Assembly: GCA_014529385.2 (NCBI GenBank)
Contig: CM043953.1
Location: 82,499,838 to 82,563,837, forward strand
From: Adiantum capillus-veneris
Lineage: Eukaryota; Streptophyta; Polypodiopsida; Polypodiales; Pteridaceae
Reading direction: 5' to 3'
DNA length: 64,000 nucleotides
A program made the position numbers and the translations under genes. Shown piece after piece: positions 55,500-64,000 of this stretch; position 1 is the stretch's first letter; each line of letters opens with the position of its first letter. Under the pieces are notes generated by a model that made no database searches, was not told the origin of the DNA, and saw nothing but the letters and a program-made list of their open reading frames with translations.

Positions 55500-56346
55500 A
55501 TTCTCCTTATATGGATGTACTACCTGGGATGACTGAGTCAGACAATGTGGATTGGGTCCACCTAGCAGCAACCATAGACACTTGGGGAAATAGGGGGACG
55601 ACCTGGGTAACACCTGAGGGGGATGAAATGCATGTACCCTTAAATATGCTACGAGAAATGCATATAGCTTCTGACAAGACTCATCCTCATATGATGAAGA
55701 AAACATACAAGTGGGTCCCTAAATCTTCTTTACAACCATAGCTAGTGCTAAAAAATAGAAGCCTTGTAAGAAACGTACCGCTTGCTCCAAGAAAAGTAAG
55801 AAAACGTGGCGTTGGATTCCTAAATGACTATTGGAAGCCCAAGGCTACTATCAAGGAAATGATCAGATCTGGGTACCAAAACGTAGATTGTGTTCTTACC
55901 TGTCACCTGACCCATGTGAGCCCAATCACGTAGCTCCAAAATGAATCAACCATCGCGGAAAGAAAAAAATCACAGAATGCTACACACCCGCTCCAGAGCT
56001 AGTTTGGGTACCAAAGAAAGAACGATTTGTTCCACCTAGCTCAGGAACAGGGAAAGCAAATGAAGCTTCTTGCTCTTCATATTGTTCCTATACGGAAATA
56101 AAAGCTTCTCCAGAGTCTCCACCTACAATAGTGGACCTCCATGAAGATACAAAGGAATCCACACCTCCCAGTATTCAAGAATCACCTGATGGACCACTTC
56201 AAGTTCGATCCTGGGAGAGTACCTTACCACCCTTGCAACTCGACGAGGCACCTAAGGTAATAGAAAAATACTGGCAAAAATCCTCACCTAGTACCAACTG
56301 GAACGATTGGTTTCAAAGGGTGACGAGCTCATTTCAAACGGTATGA
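55500..56346 (+). pseudogene. Post-protease tail of element E with W-[VI]-P-K motifs
   Basis: Open pieces contain W-V-P-K at 55712-55723 (YKWVPKSS), W-I-P-K at 55813-55824, W-V-P-K at 55870-55881 (IWVPKT) and 56005-56016 (LVWVPKKER). The last three are in one frame, with stops between. The end reads SPPTIVDLHEDTKESTPPSI, LQVRSWESTLPPLQLDEAPK and EKYWQKSSPSTNWNDWFQRV, to a stop at 56344. It occupies the place where RT would be expected. No catalytic motif is recognised. Confidence 0.6.
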
Positions 56347-56353
56347 TCTACCC

Positions 56354-56367
56354 AAGGAAGGGGGGAG
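56354..56367 (+). other. Internal polypurine-tract-like sequence of element E
   Basis: AAGGAAGGGGGGAG followed directly by TGTTTGCC, only 8 bases after the last stop. It resembles the terminal tract at 57990-58001. Confidence 0.6.
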
Positions 56368-57989
56368 TGTTTGCCGACAGTCATCATTCATTCATTCTCC
56401 TCTCAACCTTCCTCCCTGACCTCTCAATCTCCCAATCTTAGGGAATGTACATATAAAGTCTTATACTCACAAAAAAAAAACAAAAACAAAAATAATAAAG
56501 AGTAAGAGAAATTAGCAAACGAGTGCACAATAAAAGTCAAAACATTGACTCAAATCTACACATTCGCATCCGGTACATTGAAAGAGAAACCAGTGTCATC
56601 AAACACCTTTGATCCTCATCACTCAAGTGATGGAGGGTAGGTAGAATTGGTACGATAGGAGTGTTTCTGTTTTAGAGTTGAGTGATTACCAAAGTTCTTT
56701 TTTCCCACTGATGTGCCTCCTAGAGGTATTCTTGTGTTTCATAGTGTGTACAAGAACATGTTGCTATGGTTAGGATTTGGACCTTCATGGAATCTTTCTC
56801 TCATCCACTTTTAAAATCAAGCGCGACCATCAACACAAACAGGTGTTTCTTGTCCATTAGCACGACCCCTTATCTTTTTTGCATCTATGATTGTCTGCTT
56901 TGATTGTGATTGGTAGCATAATATCCAGCACATTTTCTTAGTATCAAACATTAAATTCAATGTGATTTTTTGTCATAATCACTTTTCTAGGTTTAAAAAT
57001 CACGCAGTCCGACTAAGCTAGTTTGACCAAGCTAGGTGTTAGAGATCTTCTCTTAATACCATGGGGAATGCCTTCCTAATAATCAATGGTTAGTTAGGTT
57101 CTTCATCCGATTTAGGCAGCATTGTGTGAAGTGTACTAGGGCTTTCTAGTGGGTTTAGTCCCTAATGACCTTTAGCTTAAGTATTATAAAGGGAGTTTAC
57201 TAGTGTGATGAGCTTGAGGAGGGTAACGGTGTTATATGACCCCCCCCAAAGTTACAAAATTAAAATGTTGAAAATGAACAAACAAAAAATCAAAGTGCCA
57301 TAATGTAAAATCTTAAGCTGGAAGAGAAATCTTAGCTTGATTGGGTACTTCACTCACATGTATCGCCTATGGTACTAGAGCCCTAGAGGTTCCCAGTGTG
57401 GGCGCTTTTCCTTGAAAAGCAAAAAACCCAAGGCATACAAAATAAGCACACACATCAAAATTGAATCACTGTGAAAAGACTTTTGGGGGGTCAAAGAAAA
57501 GGTAATCAGTCAGGCGATGATTTCATGAGAAATTCCTTTTATCGTAGCTTAACTACAAGGTCTTCTAGGTATAGCCTCTAGTCAGCCCTCAAACATGAAA
57601 TACTTCGCTCTCGCGATTAAACAACTTAACTGACCAGAGAAAATTAAGAAGCTTACCCATCGTATTAATAGTCGATCTCTTGTGCCTTTCGACCGTTAAA
57701 TTAGCGACCCCATACTTGTTTAATTTTTTACCTTTACATCTGTTTATGCATTTGATTACATTGCAATTTAATGTTTATTGCTGACAAATTGTTTAAAATT
57801 CTGTTACCAATCAATTTGTCTGCCTAGAACTACATATGCTTTTTAATCGCTTATGAGAATGCAATTACTGTGCCAATGTTGTTTGATTTTGCAGTGACTG
57901 AAGAAGGCTAAGGACATTCATCTCAAATTCTCTTCCACCTCGACGAACGAGCTTCAACTCAATAGCTTCCGAGGACAGTATCTACAGCA
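56368..57989 (+). other. Non-coding 3' region of element E
   Basis: 1.6 kb without open frames or recognised domains. Contains an A-rich run near 56470 and a C-run at 57241. It could be a 3' untranslated region or a remnant of another inserted element. Confidence 0.55.
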
Positions 57990-58001
57990 GGAAGGGGGGC
58001 A
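57990..58001 (+). other. Terminal polypurine tract of element E
   Basis: GGAAGGGGGGCA directly precedes the 3' LTR start at 58002. Confidence 0.88.
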
Positions 58002-58331
58002 TGTTAACCCTCACGGCTCACGGACACCCTATCACGTATGAGACGGACGTTGTAACCTATGGCGGACATTGTACTATTTATTGGTAGAATCAGGGAGCGG
58101 GCTTGTCGGTCCAATAGGAAAGAGTAAGAGTGATTGCCGATGAGAGGCGCACTCTAATTGGAACATTCAAGGGATTAGGTGGCTAAGCATGGGCGTCCAA
58201 GTGTGAATGGGGTGAGCTCATATAAAAGTCAACTAAACCTAAAATTCACTCATTCTCTCATTTGTGCAATAGAAGAGTGATCTTGCTCCATCTCCATCTT
58301 CTTCTTCTTCACCTCCTTGTGTGTGTGTGTG

Positions 58332-58377
<46 letters not shown>

Positions 58378-58602
58378 TGGGCGATTGAGCATTACAAAGG
58401 CACGACGGCGGCGGCGAAGCGGTGGCTCCTTCTTCTTCGCGGCGAGGAATCCTCCACGAAGCAAGCGTAGAGCGGTGAGTGACACACCATCGCCTTCTTT
58501 GAGATTACTAGTTTAGGCTTGTTGTGTGGTTGGAGCCATTTGTGGCTTGCACACGGTGTATCGGCAAGTTTCTTGCATTGACACGTGCGACATACGCGCA
58601 CA
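58002..58602 (+). repeat. 3' LTR of element E
   Basis: 601 bp, partner of 49597-50204. It lacks about 21 bp of the coding-like GGCGG region near 50000 and carries a long AG tract. Confidence 0.93.
58318..58378. repeat. (TG)n(AG)n microsatellite in the 3' LTR of E
   Basis: Short TG run, then about 20 AG units. Confidence 0.95.
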
Positions 58603-59317
58603 ACCATTTATGACCGGCTGGCCAATTTGTACTCACTTTGACCATTCAAGAAATCTATAAATTAAATACATGCAAGAGGGAAATGGTACCATTGCTATAG
58701 CCGGAAGCCCGGCTACCCTGCAAATACTCAAAAATAGCACATAGCAAGACATAAACGACTAAATCTACATACTTGTCGACTCACATAGCACATAACCACG
58801 ACATATGCAAACAAAGAGACATAGAGAGAAAGAGAGAGCGAGATAGCACGTGCACACACCTCCTAGAGTGGGGTGCTACGCAGGAACTATGAGAGAGGAG
58901 GGAGGAGAGAAGAGAAGAAGACACAATAACTGGGTGCAATCTCCCCGCGTGCAAGAGTGAGCATGTCCCTCTTACACATATTTAATTTATAGAAAAGTTC
59001 ATGCTCAAAAATGAGTTACGTCCAGTTCACAATTGGTCATAAAATAGTCATGGCTCATAAAGAGCTCAATGTAACAATTAATAACTGTCTACATCTCAAC
59101 TTATAACTAAACCATAAAATACTAAGGCTTGCCACGAAATCCAATGGTGGTAGTTTTATTTTGAATAAATGCTATCGTCTTATTGTCCAACACGTGCCAA
59201 TCACTGATCTGCTCACACAACACCCAACAATTGATCATATTCCACAATTTAAATCAAAATTGCAATGCTTCATCAAATATTTCACAAATATATCATTAAA
59301 ATACCAATTCCATTACA
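58603..59317 (-). repeat. 3' LTR of element D2, main part
   Basis: On the minus strand it starts TGTAATGGAATTGG at 59317, directly after a G-rich tract. It runs to the E insertion at 58603, with a possible remainder at 49504-49596. No partner copy is in the window, so the limits rest on the purine tract and the TG start alone. Confidence 0.6.
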
Positions 59318-59330
59318 TGCCCCAAGGTTG
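59318..59330 (-). other. Polypurine tract of element D2
   Basis: On the minus strand CAACCTTGGGGCA precedes the LTR start. It is a weak, short purine run. Confidence 0.5.
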
Positions 59331-59410
59331 AAAGACTCCTCAATTGTTACCAAAACCAAACTAGCGAGAGTGGTGGCCAGCCAGGTAGAGTGGTCTAGTA
59401 ATTTGGTGTT

Positions 59411-59611
59411 GCCTAGATCGGTGGATCTACACCAATGGTTGTGCTGCCTAAATCGGTGGATCTGCACTTTTAAAATTCGTCTTGCCTAAATCGAAGAATC
59501 TACACTAGTGCTGCCTAAACAAGCGGATCTGCACTTTTAAAATTTGTGTTGCCTAAATCGGTGAATCTACACTAGTAGAGAGGCACTGCCTAAATCGGCG
59601 AGTCTGTGTCT
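59411..59611 (-). repeat. Tandem repeats in the 3' untranslated region of D2
   Basis: Six units starting GCCTAAATCGGTGGATCT or close variants, at 59411, 59445, 59484, 59513, 59551 and 59588 (steps 34, 39, 29, 38, 37 bp). Two spacer types alternate: one with CACTAGT, the other with GCACTTTTAAAATT, giving a higher-order period of about 67-73 bp. Confidence 0.88.
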
Positions 59612-60000
59612 CTAGGTGTGTGGTATGTAAGTATCAAGTGATGGTAGTGCAGACTTAGAAATTGTTCAGAAATCCATTGACACTCTTCCAAAGAATGGTT
59701 TTTGTATTTTACCAAATATCTTCTGTACTGGTTTCCTCTGCGGGTAGTGGTCATGTCATGATCTAAAATTATTTTGGGAGTTAGAGTTTCTTCATAGTCC
59801 TCAATGAAGGGGGGGGTCAACTGTGGAAGGAGTATCGGGAATAGGTCCCTTGTGTTGTCTCAACAAACTAACATGGAAGGAGTTTTGTACTTTCCAATGT
59901 GAGGGAATGACCAAGCGGAACGCATTGTCATTTATCTTTTGAAGGATTTTGAATGGGCCATAAAATGTAGGGGCCAATTTTACTTTGGGATGTTTTTTAA
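59590..60000 (-). pseudogene. Integrase end and chromodomain of D2
   Basis: The frame from 59820 reads FIEDYEETLTPKIILDHDMT, GNQYRRYLVKYKNHSLEECQ, then W, a chromodomain with the Y-L-V-K-Y-K core. Upstream, a broken block (about 60000-59830) with VQNSFHVSLLRQHKGPIPDT-like residues is the usual link from the integrase C-terminus. The stop lies inside the first tandem-repeat unit. Confidence 0.8.
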
Positions 60001-60109
60001 CACTTTTTAAGCGTCGTTTTTCAATTCTAAGCCAAAGAAGGTCATTTTATTCAAAAGGTGCAGGTCTTCGTTTCTTGTTGGCTTGTGCAGTGTATCTTTC
60101 TTGTGTCGT

Positions 60110-60779
60110 TTAATGCAAGTTGTGGCTTCTTGTAAAATGTGTGTGGTCTCTTGCTAATGTGTCAGCCACAGGGACATTAGTGCTAATAGTGGAGACAAGG
60201 ACAGGGAGTTTCTTCCCATAGACAATTTCAAAGGGTGCACGGTTTGTGGAGGAGTGAGGGGTGTTATTGTAAGAAAATTGAATCATAGGGAGGTGTTGGT
60301 CCCAGTTTGCAGTATTTTCAATGGTATAAGATCTAAGGAGGTTTATAATAGTGCTATTTGTGGATTCTATTTGACCATTACTTTCAGGGTGAAATGCAGA
60401 TGTGAAATCCATTTTAGAGCCTAAGTTTTTGGCTAGGGCGACCCAAAAATGATTTCAAAAGCGTCCATCACAGTTAGAGAGAATGACTTTGGGGAAGCCA
60501 TGGTAGGGAAAGATGGTTTTGAGGAAAAGGCTTGCAGCCTGTGGTGTAGACAATGTCTTTTTGCAGGGTACAAAGTATACTTGTTTGCTAAAACGGTCAA
60601 CTATGGTCCATATCATATCATTGTGTGAGGATGTGGTGGGAAGTCCTATGATAAAATCCATGGATATTTGTTCCCAATGACCAGCAGGGATAGGGAGAGG
60701 CATTAAAAGACCATAAGACTTACCATGATGACGTTTAACTCTTTAACATATCAAACATTCTGAAACAAATTTTGTGATA
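60110..60779 (-). pseudogene. Integrase core of D2
   Basis: Frame from 60703: HWEQISMDFIIGLPTTSSHN (first Asp), MIWTIVDRFSKQVYFVPCKK, YHGFPKVILSNCDGRF, where S-D-R-D reads S-N-C-D and the second catalytic Asp is Asn. After a stop near 60455, MDFTSAFHPESNGQIESTNS keeps the Glu, then FSYNNTPHSSTNRAPFEIVY. The H2C2 region lies at the end of the upstream frame (EIHAPPYMGHRGIQSTLAAC) with its Cys pair just before 60730. Confidence 0.87.
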
Positions 60780-61310
60780 TCATGCTTCATTCCAGGCCAA
60801 AAAAAAATGATCTTGACATGCAGCGAGTGTGGATTGAATTCCTCGGTGACCCATATATGGTGGTGCATGAATTTCAGTCATTGCTAGTTCCTTGAAGGGT
60901 GTTGTGATGCATAGCTTTTGCTGAAAATAAAGATAACCATTTGCCAATGTGTAGTGTTCATAGGGAAGACCATTATTGTGAGTTATTTCAAACCAAGCAC
61001 GTGAGAAATGTGGATCGTGAGCATATGTGCTAGGCATGGAATGAAAAGATTGCACATCACTCACAGAAATGTGATTCAAATAAACATGCTTGATTTTATC
61101 GAAGACACATGAACGAGTAATAGAGAGTACATTCACTTCATGTTTTCTACTTAATGCGTCTGCTACTACATTCGCTTTACCTGGTTGGTATTGTATCATA
61201 GGATGGAAATTTTGAATGAAACCAGCCCATTGGATATGACGATCAGAAATGGTGGATTGAGTCAGAAGATGTTTAATGGCACTTCGAAGCCCATAAGATA
61301 GTGTTTCCAC
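60780..61310 (-). pseudogene. RNase H end and H2C2 of D2
   Basis: Reads HIQWAGFIQNFHPMIQYQPG, KANVVADALSRKHEVNVLSI (tether with A-D-A-L-S), LPYEHYTLANGYLYFQQKLC, then the H2C2 His pair. It overlaps the end of the RT/RNase H frame (61262) by a frameshift. Confidence 0.87.
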
Positions 61311-62870
61311 ATGTCTAGAGCGTGGACCACGGCTAGCAATTCTTTATCGTATGTGCTGTATTTGGTTTTAGATGGTTTGAGTTTTCGACTTTCAAAGGCA
61401 ATTGGGTAATCATTTTGCATTAAGACTGTGCCTATTCCTGAGCCACTCGCGTTGGTAACAACTACAAAGAAGGGTTGTGTGAAGTCGGGTAATTGTAGGA
61501 CGGGGGAATGTGTGAGGAGATATTTGAGAGTGTCAAATGATTTTTGTTGTGTGGGACTCCAATTGAATGGTACTTTTTGATGAAGTAAAGTGGTCATTGG
61601 TGACGCAATGTGTGAAAAGTTTTTGACAAATTTACGATAAAAGCCTGCTAAACCTAAAAAGGATTTTATGTCATGCATAGATTTGGGGGTAGGCCATGTT
61701 TTAATAGTGTCAATCTTGTGAGGGTCAATATATATACCTTTTTCTGAGACGATGTGGCCTAAATAATCAATTTGTGTTTGAAAAAATGTACTTTTGTCTG
61801 GATTTGCAAACAACTGGTGGTCACGCAATAACTGAAAGACAATATGTAAGTGATTTTTGTGCTCGTGCTCATCACGACTGCAAATCAAAATTTCATCAAA
61901 GAACACAATAACAAAGTCTTGATAATCAAGAAATATTTTGTTCATCATCCTAGCAAATGTGGCCGGTGCATTTGTGAGACCAAACGGTAAACAATAAACT
62001 CATAATGACCAGACTGGGTACGAAATGCAGTTTTAAAAATATCATTGGGGTGCATACGGATTTGATGGTATCCTGATTTCAAGTCAATTTTGCTAACAGT
62101 TTCGCTCTGCGTAAGCGATCTAGGAGGTCGTCTATACGTGGGATGGGATAGCGGTTTTTGACAGTGACCTTGTTTAATGCACGGTAGTCTATGCACATGC
62201 AAAAAGTTTTGTTTTTCTTTTGGACTAGGAGAACTGGGGCACTGAAAGGGGATGCGCTAGGACGGATAAGGCCCTTATCTAGGAGTTCGGTGATTTGTTT
62301 TTGGATTTCTTGTTGGTGCAAGGGACTATGTCTATATGATGCTCTGTGTGGAGGTTGTGAGCCTGGAAAAAATTCAATTTTATGATCTAATTCACCACGA
62401 GAGGGTGGGAGGTAAGGCGGGTAATCATCCACAAAGCAATCATTATACTGTGAGAGGAAATCAGTATGTGTGTGAGAGATAGACGATTGTGTGTGCTCCA
62501 CTTCAGTAACAAATATCATGTATGCTTTGTCATCCTTTCGTAGTGCACATTTTGCTTGTGTGTGTGATATCAAGGGGAACATAGCAAGTGATGCATCAGC
62601 AGAAAGTGAAATAGATTTTCCATTGAAAGTAAAATTCATTGTGTGTGTGCGATAATAAATTTTTGGATTATGTTGGTGACAAAAAGGCATGCCCAAAATG
62701 ATATTGGTGGATTTCAATGGTGCAATTAAAAAATCACGTTGTTCTGTGTAATCACCAATGGTAATTGCAAGAGATTTCATTTCACATGTGCCATTGTACC
62801 TAGTACCTTGAAAAGCACATTTGACTTTGTATGCAGATGGTGTGGTGGTTAAATTCAATTTTTGTACCAA
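61262..62870 (-). pseudogene. Protease end, RT and RNase H of D2
   Basis: From 62870: protease second half ([20 protein letters not shown]), a D-H-K-I-E-F linker, RT fingers ([40 protein letters not shown]), a frameshift near 62079, [18 protein letters not shown], another near 61948, then [20 protein letters not shown], where the second Asp of F-F-D-D reads Glu, and YLGHIVSEKGIYIDPHKIDT. RNase H: PFFVVVTNASGSGIGTVLMQ (Asp to Asn at the first site) and YSTYDKELLAVVHALDMWKH. Confidence 0.9.
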
Positions 62871-62874
62871 TTTT

Positions 62875-63999
62875 TCAGAATAAAATCGTGTGAACTACCA
62901 TCATCGTGTGTAAAATAGACACACTTGAATCTTTAATTTTGCCTTTCGGAAGGAGCAAAGCATGAATTGAAATTGGCGTACTTCGTACATGAGGTGGTGT
63001 TGCGGCTGTCCAATCAGCCATGGGGTCGTCTACGGGTTCTGATTCATCTTTGATGTTGTGTATGCAAGTTGAGGGTTGGCAAGGTCCGGGTGGACGATTT
63101 TTGGTGCAATTGGCTTCAACATGGCCATATTGGAGGCACTTGAAGAACCAAACACCATTACGACGTGCAGGGGGTTGGGGATGATAATGTATGTTTGAAT
63201 TTTGAGGTGCAGCGTGTGTCGGTGGAATGGTTGGATTGTGTTGTGGGCGATGATTGACGACGAAGAAAAGGGGGTGGGAAGTTTTGTGTGTAATTATTTG
63301 TGCGAGGGTTTGAAGTATACCTGTTGAAATTATGACCGTTGTGATTGCAGTTGCGGTTGTTATTACCCCACTAATTGCGAGGTTGAAAATTGGGACGATT
63401 GGGGTTACGCGTGTTGCGCACTTCATGACAATAGAGTTGATTCCTTTCTCAGCATCATAGGCCAAGGATATAGCTTCATAAAGAGATGCCGGTTTAAGAG
63501 AATTGAGTTTTGACTGTATACCATTGGGAACACCATCTTCATATTTTCATTGGAGAGACTCTGCAGGCACTTGTTCTACCATACGGAGCAGTAGAAGACG
63601 TTCCTAGAAGCGATCAGTGTAACGAGAGATGGTGTCTTCTTGCATCCAGGATAATTTGGCCCAAGCACGACGAGTGTCAAGACCAAACTGAGGGGGTAGG
63701 AAGGAATCTTTGACCCGCTGTTGAAAACTGTTCCAAGTTGATGGTCGTTCTGCCGTTTTACGAAGCACGCTCCACCATAGTGAAGATTGACCAGAAAGGT
63801 GATTAGTAGCACATTTAATTTTATCTTTTTCAATGAAAGATTTGCCAGCAAAATAATCGTCGAGTTGAGTTAACCAAGATAGCACTGTTTTACCAATTTT
63901 GTGACCATCGAACTTGAAAAACATGAAAGATTTTTTACTTATCTTTGCCTCTTTGCTAGATTGTTGAGCTTCAAACGTAGCCTTCAAAATTTTGATCAT
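62875..63999 (-). pseudogene. gag and protease start of D2
   Basis: Frame from 63999: FMFFKFDGHKIGKTVLSWLT, QLDDYFAGKSFIEKDKIKCA, HLSGQSSLWWSVLRKTAERP and RVKDSFLPPQFGLDTRRAW, the capsid domain. After a shift near 63604, a Pro/His-rich region and a knuckle FKCLQYGHVEANC, whose first Cys reads Phe. The protease start (in another frame near 62900) reads [20 protein letters not shown] with D-D-G. The gag may start beyond the window edge. Confidence 0.85.
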
Positions 64000-64000
64000 A

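Larger units (their letters stand above)
49597..58602 (+). mobile_element. Element E: gag-protease LTR retrotransposon without RT or integrase
   Basis: LTRs of 608 and 601 bp (49597-50204, 58002-58602) start TGTTAACCCTCAC and end with CA. A tRNA-Asp-like primer site (50209-50226) and a purine tract (57990-58001) are in place. The flanks GCCAT (49592-49596) and ACCAT (58603-58607) look like a 5-bp duplication with one change. The 7.8-kb interior encodes gag with zinc knuckles and a protease-like domain but no RT, RNase H or integrase. This fits a non-autonomous TR-GAG-type element mobilised by a relative. Confidence 0.9.
58603..64000 (-). mobile_element. Element D2: chromovirus-type Ty3/gypsy, cut by the window edge
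   Basis: Minus strand: gag (from beyond 64000), protease, RT, RNase H, integrase, chromodomain, 3'-UTR tandem repeats, purine tract, 3' LTR from 59317 downward. Element E separates the last part of that LTR. The 5' end and 5' LTR lie right of the window. The coding region is broken by several shifts, and catalytic residues in RT and integrase are changed. Confidence 0.88.

Overview
This window is a retrotransposon-only stretch of a large, repeat-rich plant nuclear genome. Every recognisable protein fragment comes from a plant-type LTR retrotransposon: Ty3/gypsy chromoviruses with a chromodomain, Ty3/gypsy elements without one and resembling the Tat/Athila side, and one Ty1/copia element. Two primer binding sites match plant initiator-Met tRNA and a third resembles tRNA-Asp. 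I see no host protein gene, rRNA, tRNA or CRISPR. The style of the sequence (dense nesting, many GA and GT microsatellites) would suit a fern, another seed-free vascular plant or a gymnosperm, but nothing here fixes the species. All coding regions carry stops, frameshifts or lost catalytic residues, so I annotate them as pseudogenes. Element letters are mine. | Layout: element A (gypsy-like, plus strand) fills 1-3032 and resumes at 14107, ending in an LTR that starts at 19762. It is split by element B (3033-14106, minus-strand chromovirus, LTRs of 2.8 and 3.2 kb, 5-bp target duplication AGATG). B's own 5' LTR holds a 320-bp solo LTR. A abuts the RT of element G (gypsy-like, minus strand, 20330-22050 and 32146-32808). 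G is split by copia element F (22051-32145, duplication AAGGA), and F is split by a 4.7-kb non-coding LTR element, H (23930-28603, 155-bp LTRs, duplication TTACT). 32.8-36.1 kb is unresolved. D1 (about 36.8-42.6 kb, minus) is a chromovirus with its 3' LTR but no detectable 5' LTR. C (44736-49503, minus) is a decayed gypsy-like element. E (49597-58602, plus) is a gag-protease-only element with intact LTRs, apparently sitting in the 3' LTR of D2, a chromovirus (minus) that runs off the right edge. | Main points for a second look: (1) a tandemly duplicated linker plus H2C2 zinc-binding module before the integrase core of A; (2) a retropepsin-like domain followed by W-V-P-K repeats placed after the integrase in A, with a similar pair in E, which has no RT; (3) a large post-integrase coiled-coil protein region in A, with a possibly related region in C; (4) four ATTGG/CCAAT pairs at constant 21-22 bp spacing in the D1 LTR; (5) a 3'-UTR tandem array in D2; (6) a roughly 290-bp repeat carrying a 20-22 bp palindrome in A; (7) a MITE with long inverted repeats inside A; (8) a leader ORF in B. 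Boundaries, duplications and motifs were read by eye; no alignment or database search was run.
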